From assembly GCA_037043015.1 (NCBI GenBank), contig CM073326.1:14330345-14394344 (forward strand): DNA of 64,000 bases, in the 5' to 3' direction. Of the stretch, positions 11,722 to 23,230 are shown piece after piece. The notes beneath the pieces were generated by a model that saw only the letters and a program-made list of their open reading frames with translations, was not told where the DNA came from and ran no database searches. Positions within the stretch are counted from its first letter, which is position 1, and each line of letters opens with the position of its first letter. A program made the position numbers and the translations under genes. The DNA comes from Bryum argenteum. Its lineage: Eukaryota; Streptophyta; Bryopsida; Bryales; Bryaceae.

Positions 11722-14343
11722 GATCAGTGCAGCCCCTTGAATTTGGTCCAAAATATAGAGCGGAATACTGAAGACAACGACTCTGTGTCTAATCATACAT
11801 TGGATAGCAACGAAGTTGGAGAAGTAGATGTTTTGCGCATGGTGGCCGATTGCTTCAACAAGTATGACAATATCAACTTAATGGAGAGCGACACCAACCC
11901 TTCTCATCACGACGGAGTTGATGTTGCGTTCGTTGAAGCTTCGCATTGTCCGGGCGATGGCTTCCCAGTGAGTGACAACGAAGGTAGCGATGACGATGCA
12001 CAGGAAAACAACGACCCTATGGAATTAAGAGGGACAACCACGAACATCAACGACGCTAGCGGTATTGCTGTGGAGGCCCTACTACGCGAAGCAAAGACTC
12101 CACTTTATGTAGGGAGCTCTTCCAACCGTCTGACCTCCACGCTCATGCTACTTGTTTGTTGCAGCACATTCGGTGTACCAAACAACTTTGTGGACGAGTT
12201 GTTGAAGTTATTGCAGGAGACAATATTGCCCAAAGGCAACACTCTCCCAAATACATTTTACGCGGCAAAGTGTTTGTTGATGAAGTTGGGATTGTCCTAC
12301 GACTCTATACATGCTTGTAGAGACGGGTGTTGTTTATTTCGGAAAGATTTGGAAGATGCAACAGAGTGCCCAGTTTGCCACAAATCCCGGTATGCTGACA
12401 ACTCCAAAACAATACTTGACAAAGTATTGAGACACTTTCCATTGATTCCTCGTTTGCGAAGAATGTACAGTTGCCCGCGGTTGGCGGAGCTCATGAAGTG
12501 GCACACAGGCGGAAAAAGCAAGGACAAGGTGATGAGATCCGTGGTTGACTCAAAGGCATGGAACCACGTGAATAATAGATGGCCGGAGTTTGCAAACGAA
12601 GAACGGAATGTTAGGCTAGGCTTGGCACTAGATGGTGTGAACCCGTTTCGAAACCAAAGCCTTAGCCACTCAACATGGCCTGTCGTCATGCTAAACTACA
12701 ATCTTCCCCCTTGGCTAGTGACCAAAAACTTCTTTCTGATGCTTACGTTACTTATACTCGGGAAAGAAAGTGTGACAGATAAAAACGTGGATGTATATCT
12801 AGCACCATTAATTGAGGAGCTACAGGAGCCATGGGAAGGGACTGATTGCGTAGATGGATCACAACAAAAAACTGGTGACAATACAATCAAGCTTCGAGGT
12901 ATGTTATTGTGGACGGTGAACGACTTTCCGGCATATGGACTGATTTCTGGCCAAGTCACAAAAGGACATAAGGCATGTCCCGTCTGTGGACCCAACATAG
13001 TAACGTGGCGCTCAAAAGCGCTCAAGAAGAATGTCTACCTTGGCCATAGACGATATTTGCCAATGGAGCACCAATGGAGGCGACAAAGGGTCAATTTTGA
13101 TGGCCAACCAAACATGAGACCTCCTCCACGAAGGATGAGTGGTGGAGAGCACTTGCAATTTGCAAATGAGCGACAACAATGGACGGCAAACAACTGTGCA
13201 AATGAAAGAGGACGGACGCCAGACCCAATACATGAGCACGGAGTGAAGAGAAGGACATGTCTCTTTCACCTTCCGTCTTTGGAAAGTACGTGTATCTAAC
13301 GCAGATGTTGTAGTGTGACTTTGACCGCACGTAGTGATTTTATGGGTAGCATGTCCATATGCGGTCATATGATGAGGAATGTGACTATACATAGTGATAA
13401 TGTACTATATGGAATCTAATTTGTGATGGCCGAGTCATCATGACAGATCTGCTAATTCGACACACGTTGGATGTCATACCTTTGTGAAAAAAGCATTGCG
13501 GAGAATATCATGAAGACCATATTTGGAGAGAAAGATACCCTTGCAGCCCGCCTCGGTATGAAGGAAGTGGGGATACGCAAACATCTTTGGCCCGTACGCG
13601 GTAAAAAACATGGTAGCGTTATGTTACCTCGTTCATCATACGTTCTTACGAAAGAAGAGCGACAAGTCTTTGTAGACCAAGTTCGCTCCTTGCAAACCCC
13701 TACTCAATACGTCGGGCAGCTAAAGAAGCGGGTCAGCATAGACGGACAAATCAAAGGCCTTAAATCACATGACTACCATGTTCTTCTTCAGCAAGTGTTG
13801 CCACTATGTGTGCGCACTACAATGACTAAGGAAGTCCGTACGACAATAATAATGCTGAGCCGGGTATTTCGGCGGATATGTGCAAAGTCCATTGATCCCT
13901 CTGCAATAGAAGATATGAGATGCGAAGCGGCCATCGCATTATGCATGTTGGAGAAGGAGTTCCCGCCGTCATTCTTTGACATTATGAACCACTTGGTTAT
14001 CCACCTTGTAGAGGAAGTTGAAATATGTGGACCCGTGCATACTCGATGGATGTACCCTATAGAGAGGTACTTGAAGACTCTCAAAGGCTACGTTCAAATC
14101 GATGTCAACTGAAGCAAAGATGGTCAAGGCTACGTCAGAGTACTGTGCACTCGGATTTTGCACCGAGTATATGCAAGAGTATACGACTACTACACGAAGA
14201 GTGTGGGATGATAAAGAAGACCCGTCCATGTACGACGAGATCCTTGAAGGCAACGAGCGTCCACGCCGACTCTCACGTGACCTTCGAGGATGGATTCACG
14301 AGTTTGTGGTGACTAATGCAAAGACCATTGGAAGATTGGCGCA
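11722..14343 (+). pseudogene. CACTA transposase TNP2 with DUF4218 region, frame-broken
   Basis: The first coding block (11722-13285, acceptor TTTGCAG) shows TNP2 hallmarks in order: a C-x2-C segment (ATECPVCHKSRYA), LGLALDGVNPF, HSTWPVVMLNYNLPPWL, NDFPAYGLISGQ, ACPVCGP and HRRYLPMEHQWRR. An intron (13286-13446, GTACGT to ACAG) joins HLPSLE to LLIRHTLDVIPL, the counterpart of the conserved RHNLDVMHIEKN. A frameshift occurs about here. The next block carries the DUF4218 pattern (LKSHDYHVLLQQVLP, then FFDIMNHLVIHLVEEV, then MYPIERYLKTLKGYV). A second frameshift near 14095 leads to TEAKMVKATSEYCALGFCTE and the end at a GTGAGT donor (14344). The reaction would be DDE cut-and-paste transposition, but this copy cannot encode a full protein as it stands. 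Confidence 0.85.
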
Positions 14344-14659
14344 GTGAGTCACACGCAAAAAGGCTCACGTGGATTATGACTCCGACTACACTCGCTATAA
14401 TTGTATCCACTGATATTGATGATTATCATGACTACCTTCAATGATGTTAGCGACTGCCCCTTGTGATGTCAGTGGCAACCCCATATATGTTGGCGTTTGC
14501 TTCTGGTGACGTAAGTGATTGCCGAGAGTGATGGCAGCGACTATACTCAGTGATGTAGTTGTTGCAACAAGCCTCCACAGGTGGCTATAAATTACATTCT
14601 ACTCTAACAGAATTTTCTAGAAGGTGCCATTGACCATATAGAACTCTTCTATTTTTCAG

Positions 14660-15390
14660 GCGACACGAAGATGACATGGCACGCCGTGAGGCAGAGCTCA
14701 CAAGTATAGGCGCAAAAAGCGAAAGGCTAGGGTAGCCTACCCTTCAGAGATGTGTGATGAAGAGTTCCATGTCTGGTTCCAACGGCTGTGATACGAGTTG
14801 TAGAAGATGGAGACGAGGAGGTCCCTACCGATGTACTGGCCTTGATGCTACCTCCATCAGAGTATGCGAAGTCGTATCGATCCATGTATGCATTTGGGAA
14901 CCACATACGTGTAAGGAGTGCAGAGGCGCATTTGACAACCGCGGACTCGAGAGTAGCCGCAACCTTTCGTCAACTTTGTCGCGCGGGTAGAAAGGATACA
15001 AATCTTCGGGCAGCAGAGTTGGAGTATGTGGAGTGGGTGGAGGAAATTCTATTAGTGAACTATGGACGATTTGAGGTCGTGGTCCTATATTGCAATTGGG
15101 TGATTGCAAATATGAGAGGAGATGGCGCTACAATGAAGCGCGATGATTACGGTTTCACCACCGTAAACTTTGAGAGGCTGATCCCATACTCTGCACAATC
15201 ATTTGCCTTCCCACTCCACATCGAATGTGTTTTTTTGCATCCGACATGGCCAAGCGTGGATGGGAAGTTGTGTTATGGAGAGAACCGAGAGGAGCTCGGT
15301 CCTTCTCCAAGCATCACATCTCCGATGAAGTTCAATGCATATCCTTGGGTAGAGCATGTGATTTTCCTGGACTCGAATCTACGAGCCTAG
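14660..15390 (+). pseudogene. C-terminal transposase region (DUF4216-like), frame-broken
   Basis: The acceptor TTTTTCAG ends at 14659 after a 316-bp intron (14344-14659). A basic segment (KRKARVAYPSEM) and EEFHVWFQRL precede a long block with LMLPPSEYAKSYRSMYAFGN, then VVVLYCNWV, then GFTTVNFERL and FAFPLHIECVFL. This order matches the DUF4216 region downstream of TNP2 in CACTA proteins. The segments lie in different frames near 14710 and 14785, so at least two more breaks exist. A stop at 15388-15390 ends the unit. Confidence 0.65.
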
Positions 15391-16069
15391 ATTCGGATGT
15401 CTTACCACGGACACCTATTCTCGTTGGTGCAGTGGAAGTAGCTGCAGGTGGTTGCCATCGCATTAGATCGCATTAGCCAAGATGACACATCCGTAGATGA
15501 TTTAGAATATTGCGACTCGAGAGCACGATTGAGACTCTATTCAATCATTGTGATTTTATACATTCCAATCGTTCACCATATATATATACACATATATTCA
15601 CATGTGCAAACAGAATGACCAAACACTTATTGGATCTATATGCATGCCAATGTATCCATTCATGCATGTTTGGCCATGTCTAGTACTAGGTATATGATCA
15701 ATCTTTTAAAGTTTACAATAGTTTAGAGTCACGTCGTAGATTAAAGTACTATAATACAACCCTTATATAAACTAGAGGTCCTGCGTGACCACTAAACCTA
15801 GTCACACCACTATGCTCTAGAAGTATTACAAAAAAGTCTATTGAGTCTTAAAGCTATTTATGTCTTCATCAAGTGAATTATAAAACCTAAACCACAATCA
15901 ACCCTTAATTCCATTGTGCCAAATTTGAAATTACTAAATATTCGACACAAATCATCCTTATTAAATGAATACACTAAATCCCCATACTATACAGTAAAGG
16001 GGAAGGCCAAAATATATGTAAATTTTCTAAAATGAGTCTATATAATCTTAGGCGATCTGGTCAACCAAA

Positions 16070-16103
<34 letters not shown>
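15391..16103. other. AT-rich 3' region of CACTA element with a 30-base A run
   Basis: No coding region is seen. A TA-rich stretch lies near 15575-15600 and a nearly pure A run of about 30 bases at 16073-16102, immediately before the right subterminal repeats. Confidence 0.6.
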
Positions 16104-16105
<2 letters not shown>

Positions 16106-16450
16106 GCAGAATATGACTGGTGCCAAAATATGACTGCTGCAAAAAGGTGACGTGGAATATGACTGGTGCTAAAATATGGCTTGTGCCAAGTCTGACTGCA
16201 AAATATAACTGCTCCCAATATATGACTGCCAAATATAACTGGACGTTCCCCGCGATCGTTCCCGTTTGTTTCCTACAAAGGTGTACGACCCTCCCATGCA
16301 CTTTATACGCACTTTAAACGGTACAGCTGGCAAATATGACTATAGAATATGACTACAAGTCATATTCTCAACTTCGCAATCCACCAACGGTTTCGCCCCA
16401 AAAAAATATGACTGCTTCTAGTCGCCTGTCATCCTCAGTCATATCCTCCC
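16104..16450. repeat. Right subterminal repeat array
   Basis: At least eight copies of ATATGACTG/ATATGACTA-like motifs plus inverse AGTCATA copies run up to the terminal inverted repeat, mirroring the left end. Confidence 0.85.
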
Positions 16451-16480
16451 AGTCATAAAGTGTAGCATTCTGCCGTAGTG
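16451..16480 (-). repeat. Right terminal inverted repeat of CACTA element
   Basis: Ends in GTAGTG, and the reverse complement starts CACTACGGCAGAAT. It is followed by the target duplication ATG (16481-16483). Confidence 0.95.
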
Positions 16481-17900
16481 ATGGATGAGCCGATGAATGC
16501 ATGTTTGGTCCGGAACAACCCTCAACTAGGATACCTGCACTGCTGCACATCGTATCTGTTACATGATTCGTACAAGAATTGAAGGTCAGTAAACATTTAC
16601 GAACTACCGTTCGTAAATATGGGCCGAGGCGGTGTATCTCAATTGCCAGCAGCCTTCCGTTTTAAACGAACCACAGTTCATCGCCACTTGTTGTGAGGTT
16701 GTGATGTTGCAGGAAATGCAAAGGAGATGAAGACTATACCGAAGTCCTCGACGATTTGGAGATCATATTAATTTGAGGAGATGGTTTAAAAGGTGGTTCT
16801 TAAGGTGGTTCTCAAGGACTGGTGCTTCTTCATGCTTCTGCAAGGATCTCATGGCCCGGCACCCACAAGAATTCAAGCAACCGTGTACGTGTTCTTGTAG
16901 TTGAGGATTCCGACGGCGACAATACTCAGTTAGAGAAAGTGAATGCTCGGACTTTGTTTCATTCACTCAAGCAGTTTACTTCTAGTCTATAGTTCATAGG
17001 TTTGTTTGCGTGGTCCCAATCACTTCACTGAAGTTGTACTTGATATTTTTTAATAAATGGGGTCTCTCCACCCTCACAGAAGGGGTAGAGTTTTTCGCAT
17101 ATTGGTCTTTAGTCTGCCCTCTATCTCGCTTTTGTGCCACACTACTCCGAGTCTTGTTTTGATTTTTTAGAGCGGCCGTTCATTTATTCAGTTGCATGCT
17201 TGTGAATAATACTGTTTCAGCAACATGGTTCTGCTCGTGTCTTGGTCCGGGACGACCCTAAACTAGCACGCCTCGGTAGATTCATCTGTTGTTCGGAAGT
17301 CCGAGCGCTATGGTCCGAGACGACCCTAAACTAGCGTGCCCCGAAGATTCATCCCTGCTGACTTAGATGGTTCTCGATGGTCGTCCAGAAGTTTGAGGTG
17401 CCACAGTCCGGGACAACCCTAAACTAGCAGTCCGTCCAGCACAAGATTTTAAAGTACAGAGGAGATGCATATTTTTTCATCCACGAAAACAAATATGTGA
17501 TCAATACAGGTTCAAAATAGGATCTGTGGACTTCAGAGGGAGCGGACATGGAGTCAATGCGAGCGATGTCTTTGGACCTGGTGGTGGATTACTTTGGAAT
17601 TTACCAAGCATTGGTCCCCCGTACATTTGAGTCTCGTTTGTTAAATTCGATGCCAGTCTAGTTTCATGTAGGATTGCCTTTCGGATGGATCCAAGATGGC
17701 AAATGAACGAACCGGTGGCGGTAACAACGTTCGCTATCTCCCTCAGATCTTCCGGGGAGGGGAATGGATACATCGACAGTTCTGCGGTGGACCACCAAGC
17801 TGAAGCACCCCAAGGAAAGCCACATTGACGGGATTCCACTCGAAGCCATTATTTTTCACCTATGTAGTTTGTTGGACCCTGGCGATGGATGTAGAGAAGT
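16481..17900. other. Noncoding flank with four copies of a 24-bp motif
   Basis: A motif like GGTCCGGGACGACCCTAAAC followed by TAGC occurs at 16507, 17244, 17312 and 17405, with a fifth copy at 18026. Open frames here are short and motif-free, so no gene is supported. Confidence 0.6.
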
Positions 17901-18641
17901 TTTACGACTTGAATGAAACTAAGGGAAAAAAAAAAGACATGTCTAACGAGGAGTTGTTGGTGGATCGGTACCATTGATTTGCTGAATTTTCATGATTCAC
18001 GTTCAAATCCGTCGTTCAGATCCGGGGTCCGGAATGACCGTAAACTAGCAGTACTGTGAGTCTCGCTTCAACTTCATGAAGAAGGATGTTTGAGGATGTT
18101 TGAAGGAATATCAAAATTGCTAAGAAGATACAAATCCGACTAAGGCCCGGCAGGATGTTAAGGTGGAGGTTTTGAACGATGGTATAGGGAGAAACGCTTG
18201 ATACGTCGAGGAGATATGGAACTCGTCCAACATTGATGCAGACTGACGGAGAACCAATGAAACGAAGGGGAAATAAAAATGACGCAGGCTGGAGAACGAG
18301 AACAAGCACACCTGTATACTTGTCGGAGCGTGGATGTTTTTCGCTTGCTCTTCACCCCCCGATTGATGCCTTGAGAGGAACGAAACTCAGGGAAAAAAAT
18401 TGGACTACTCGGTTGGAGAGGGCAAAGCCATTCAATGAAACTAAGGGAAAAAAAGGGAGACTATGGAGCTCGTTCAGTAGCTCTCTGGATGTTGATGTGT
18501 GGGAACTCACCAATGAAATGAAGGGGAAATAAAAATTACGCAGGATGGAGAACGAGCGAAAATGCAAAATGGTTGAACAGTATTAGTAGCTCACCGGATG
18601 AAGGACAGAAATTGCTTGACATGAAAGCGCAGAGGTATGGA

Positions 18642-18805
18642 GCGATGGGGAATATAGTAGAGAGTCGGGGCCATGGAACAAACACAATGCTCTTGAGTCA
18701 TCTCTTTCGGTGCATGAATCAATGAATTTCATACATCCCAAGAGATAACTTCATAACATATTTGGTTTGTACCATGGCCCCGACTCTCTACTTTTATTTC
18801 CCCTT
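18642..18805. repeat. Hairpin element, copy 1
   Basis: Arms of about 41 bases (18642-18682 and 18764-18805) are inverted repeats around a GGCCATGG/CCATGGCC core. The spacer is about 80 bases. A second copy lies at 19661-19830. Confidence 0.8.
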
Positions 18806-19660
18806 CGTTTCATTCCTCTCCGCATGTCATGTGTAGAGAGCAGATTGTATGAATCGAAGGGGAAATAAAAATAGAACTTCTTGAACAGATGCAACTGAAG
18901 CCGTCAGAATCCTCATCATAGTTCTCACAGCAGGCGAATTGCATCATAAATCTGGTCATGGTGGAGAAGGCTCGACATGTTGAAGAGAAAGCGGAGGTAT
19001 CTTGAAACCAATTTTTTGGGGATTTGGGGATTATTTTTGCATTCCACGCATCGAATTTTCGCACCAACACTTACGGCAAATAAAAACAGAAGTGGATTAT
19101 TTTCGCATTCCACGCACTGGATTTCTGCTGCAACACTTACGGCAAGAAGAGTAGGGGAGCGAAGTTCATCGAGGAGTTTTGGACTGACGAGGCCGGGATG
19201 GATGAAGAGAGATGCAGATGTGAGGGAACCTACCTATGAAACGAAGGGGAAATAAAATTGATGCAGGCCGGAGAACGACCGAAAATGCGAAAAGATTGAA
19301 CAGTATTAGTTCATGTAAACAGCATTTGCTTGCAGGCACGAAACTACAATGGGGTTTCGAGCAATATGTCGATTGATTCTCTTTGCCCTGTCAAGTGGAT
19401 TATTTTCGCATTCCACGCATTCGATTTCCGCCCCAACAATTGCGGCAAGGATAGCAATTGGCGAAGTTCGTCGAGGAGTACGGAACGACGAGTTCGGGAT
19501 CAATGATGCGTTACGCAGATGTGGAGGAGCTCGCAAATGAAACGAAGGAGAAAAAGAAAAAGGGCTTCCACCAGACAGGTTCATCTGTGGTATCTCTCTT
19601 GCGTCGGTCCACCGGGCGGAAACGTGGTTGTGGGATCAAAAATTGCTCAATGAAAAGCGC

Positions 19661-19830
19661 GGTATGGAGCGAGGGGGAATATAAGTAGAGAGCCGAGGCC
19701 ATGGAACAAACACAATGCTCTTGAGTCATCTCTTTCAAAGGCATGAATCAATGAATTTCATACATCCCAAGAGATAACTCTAGAACATATTTCGTCTGTA
19801 CCATGGCCTCGACTCTCTATTTTTATTTCC
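19661..19830. repeat. Hairpin element, copy 2
   Basis: The same arrangement as at 18642-18805, with paired differences in the two arms. Where copy 1 has GGGGCC and GGCCCC, copy 2 has GAGGCC and GGCCTC. Confidence 0.8.
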
Positions 19831-20929
19831 CCTTCGTTTCATTCCTCTCCGCATGTCATGAGTGGAGAGCAGATTGTATGAATCGAAGGGGAAATAAAAA
19901 TAAAACTTCTTGAAAGGGGCACTGGAAGTGGACGCAAGCAATCAATATAATACTAAGGACAGATGCAACTGAAGCCGTCAGAATCCTCATCATAGTTCTC
20001 ACAAAGAAAGAATTGCATCATAAACCGCCATGGTGGAGAAGGCTCGACATGTTGAAGAGAAAGCGGAGGTATCTTGAAACCAATTTTTGGGGATTTGGGG
20101 ATTATTTTTGCATTCCACGATCAATTTTCGCACCAACACTTTCGGAAGAAGCGCAACGAGGCGAAGTTCGTCGAGGAGTCGGGGAACCCACCAATGAAAC
20201 TAAGGGGATAAAGGAGATTCATCTGTTGTATCACTCTTGCGTTTTTCCCAGAAGGCTGAAACATGGGTTGTATCCATTTGTCCAAGTGCACTCTTCGCAA
20301 GGGCGGACGATCTTTTGCAAGCAATGCACTTCGACATCCGTGATCATTCATAGTTGTTTTATGAGAGAACGTCCTTCTATCTAGGATTACAAGATATATT
20401 TCGTGAGGGAAGATCGCGGATGTAGTGGCACTTATATTACGAAATAAAACTTGAAAGTTCATGTGTCGTGTCATCATGTTTGAGGACCGAAATGATGGTG
20501 ATGAAGTGATTCTCAAGAATGTGTTGGAAATCACCTTGTCTTTGCGATACACATTGTTGGGTTCACAAATTCCAATGGAGATGTAACTAGTACCACTTAT
20601 ATTAGGAAATAAAATCTTGAAAGTGCATACTTCAGAAAATTTATGAATGCACATTGCTTAGAAACTATATGAATCTTGGTCACTTTGGCCACATTCTTGC
20701 CAAGTTTCATGGTTTTTGCTTCACAAATTCTGCCAGACTGGCTGCCTTTTTTCCATATAATCCCCACAATGTCCCCATTTCACGTATATCTCTACATATT
20801 TTTCTCAATTTCTCACCCTAAAATTGAGTCATGTTATCGGATTGTTGCCATTTTAACGTGATTCAGGTTATCTAGACTAATCGTTAAGAAGTATGGAGTA
20901 ATGTTCGCTAAATACATAGTAGGTGTGAA

Positions 20930-21440
20930 AAAATTTACGCCTATTGTAAAGAAATGTACAAAAAGAAATATACACATGGTGTAAAGAATTATACGGTTAA
21001 TGTAAAGAATTAATACATTAACCGTAAAGAAATACTGTATATTTGTAAAGATTTATACGGTTATTGTACAATACGAATAAAGAAATACGTAGTATTTGTA
21101 AGTAAATATGTAGTACTTGTATATGTAAAGATTTATACGGTATATGGAGTACTTGTACAGGAATATACGAATATACCCTAATAGTAAAGAAATGTTGTAT
21201 ACTTCTAAAGAATCATACAATTAGTGTACAATACGATAATTGAAATACATAGTATTTGTAAAGAAATACCAGTATTCGTACAGGAATGGTTGTAAAGAAG
21301 TATTCAATACTTTTAAAGAAATGTACAATAAGTGTAAAGAAATATACACTAATTGTAAAGAGTTTTACTTTTATTGTAAAGAATAATAGGTATAATGTAA
21401 GAAATCTACTTTTTGTAAAGAAATTGTACAGTAAAATTAA
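20930..21440. repeat. Degenerate AT-rich minisatellite (TGTAAAGAAATA)
   Basis: Roughly 25 imperfect copies of a TGTAAAGAAATATAC-like unit at about 16-22-base spacing. No coding content. The stretch 20250-20930 before it also shows no gene. Confidence 0.8.
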
Positions 21441-22659
21441 CATGGTATCAAAAATGAGTAAAATATTTCTTAGATGGGAAAATATGTTTTATATTTATTT
21501 AAGTTATCTAAATGCATGTTGATTTTAATGTAATTATCTACATGGCATTGTTTTCATTTGTGCTACACACACTATTTCAAGCGGCCAAAATAATAGGGAT
21601 TGGCCAATTTAACGAATATGATGTTCAGAGTACACCATCCCCCGTTGAAGGAAGGGATTGGCCAACTCATTTTTCAATAAAAAAATGTATGTTATTATTG
21701 TACATTTTTTATAGAAAATATAGAATATTAACATTATAAGAAGTTTGAGTAATTACTTCCTTTTATTGAATAATGACTTAAAAATAGACAGTATATTATT
21801 TCTTAAACTACTAAGGTAACCGGCGTTCCGACGGGGCTACTCTTTATTTGGTGCTATTCAAACATTATAGTGATACAATCATGAAATAATTGAAGAATAG
21901 GCTAATATATAGTATGCCATACTACACAACAGGCGTACATTCCATAATTATCAACCAAATGCAGTATATCTTCATTCCCTCATTTTCTTTGAATGAATCT
22001 CTGGTTTATTGGAACAAGGACTACATGAAGCCAGATGAATACGTATCATATGGAAGCGATAGTATAAGCTGGTAGATGCATTTATACGTGCAACATTCAT
22101 TTAGGTTGATTACATGAGTGTGTACAAAGTTTGACATGAGCATATTCCAAGGGTTGGGAAGCCCCCGCCTTACGCCATACCAACATTTAGTGTTCAAATC
22201 TTCAATGTGTGCATCGTAGGGTGACCGATATCCGATGTGCATGTGGCTTGTGTTGGTTTGCATCTGCGAAACTTGTCAAGTGTATTCAAGGTGTTCAAGA
22301 ATCGATTACAATCGTTTAACTTCCATTGGTCCTTGTACAAACATTATGGGATAAATGGCTAGGCTTGAGAATACCATGAGAACATTATTGGGAACACAAA
22401 ACGTTGCTTGGGTGACTTAGGAGCCCCACCAAGCCCCTCCTAGCAACGTTTACTCCCTCTAGCCCCAAATGTTGCTAAAAAACGTTGGACCCTAGAAATT
22501 CTAGTAGTGTAAAATAATACATCCACAACTGTATTTTAAGAAATTTTAACGTATATAAAAATAAAATTTACATGTAAACATTAATATAAAAATACACATA
22601 TTATATACAAAGGATTATAGTTTATGCATGTGAAATTCCCATGTCTCGAAGCTTCTATT

Positions 22660-23230
22660 GCGTCTTTTTTAATAAAATTGCAAATAAATGTAAATCCAAT
22701 TTACACGCTACGACGAAAAGAAACACACATTTCATAGCGCGTAGTTGATTCCAACTTATGCATGCCAAATTCACAAGTCGTACAGCCATATTTTCATCAC
22801 GTTTTTCTGAAATAATGGCTTAAATACAATCAAGACTGTATTTTAATAAAATCGCATGTAAAAATAAATCTAATTCACACGCTATGACGAAAATAACCAC
22901 ACATTTCATCATGTGTGGTTGATTCCAACTTATGCATGCCAAAATCAGAAGTCCTATATGCATATTTTCATCACTTTTTGAATACTACATGGCTTGATAA
23001 GTAAAGTCATGACTGTATTTTAATAAAAAAGGCACGTAAAATTAAATCTAATTCACTCGCTATGACGAAAATAAACACACATTTCATCATGTGTGGTTGA
23101 TTGCAACTTGTGCATGCCAAATTCACAAGTCGTACAGCCATATTTTTATCACTTTTTGAATAATAGACGGCTTACTAAGTACAGTCATGACTGTACTTTA
23201 ATAAAAATGCACGTGAAATTCCATGACTTT
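22660..23230. repeat. Degenerate ~170-bp tandem repeat
   Basis: Four units share a start like TTTTAATAAA, a middle CGCTATGACGAAAATAA, a CACACATTTCAT segment and a GCATGCCAAAT segment. The same array occurs in duplicate copy B (about 41510-42070). Confidence 0.8.

Larger units (their letters stand above)
181..16480 (+). mobile_element. Complete-ended CACTA (En/Spm-type) DNA transposon, about 16.3 kb
   Basis: Both ends are visible. Positions 181-210 start CACTACGGCAGAAT and the reverse complement of 16451-16480 starts the same way, with 28 of 30 positions identical. The trinucleotide ATG flanks the element at 178-180 and 16481-16483, matching the 3-bp target duplication of the CACTA superfamily. 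Inside are TNP2, DUF4218-like and DUF4216-like transposase regions on the plus strand, a second multi-exon gene on the minus strand, and subterminal arrays of TATGACT/AGTCATA motifs. The genes are divergent, with starts near 9.4 and 10.5 kb. The transposase frame is broken several times, so this copy probably cannot supply its own transposase, though its ends could still be mobilised in trans. The intact duplication and similar ends suggest a fairly recent insertion. Confidence 0.93.
17900..20250. repeat. Interspersed repeat cluster with CGAAGGGGAAATAAAAAT motifs
   Basis: The motif CGAAGGGGAAATAAAAAT or close variants recurs in both orientations (for example near 18258, 18511, 18795 inverted, 18851, 19231, 19815 inverted, 19885 and 20193). 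A second block beginning GCATTCCACGCA and ending near CTTACGGCAA occurs four times (about 19035, 19100, 19400 and 20105). A longer segment, about 18660-19080, is repeated at about 19680-20150 and includes a hairpin. This looks like decayed mobile DNA of one family; no coding gene is recognised. Confidence 0.75.

Noticed and set aside
16073-16102. A-run as a LINE or SINE tail
   Set aside because: No LINE coding part, RNA polymerase III boxes or flanking duplication are visible, and it lies inside the CACTA element just before its subterminal repeats.
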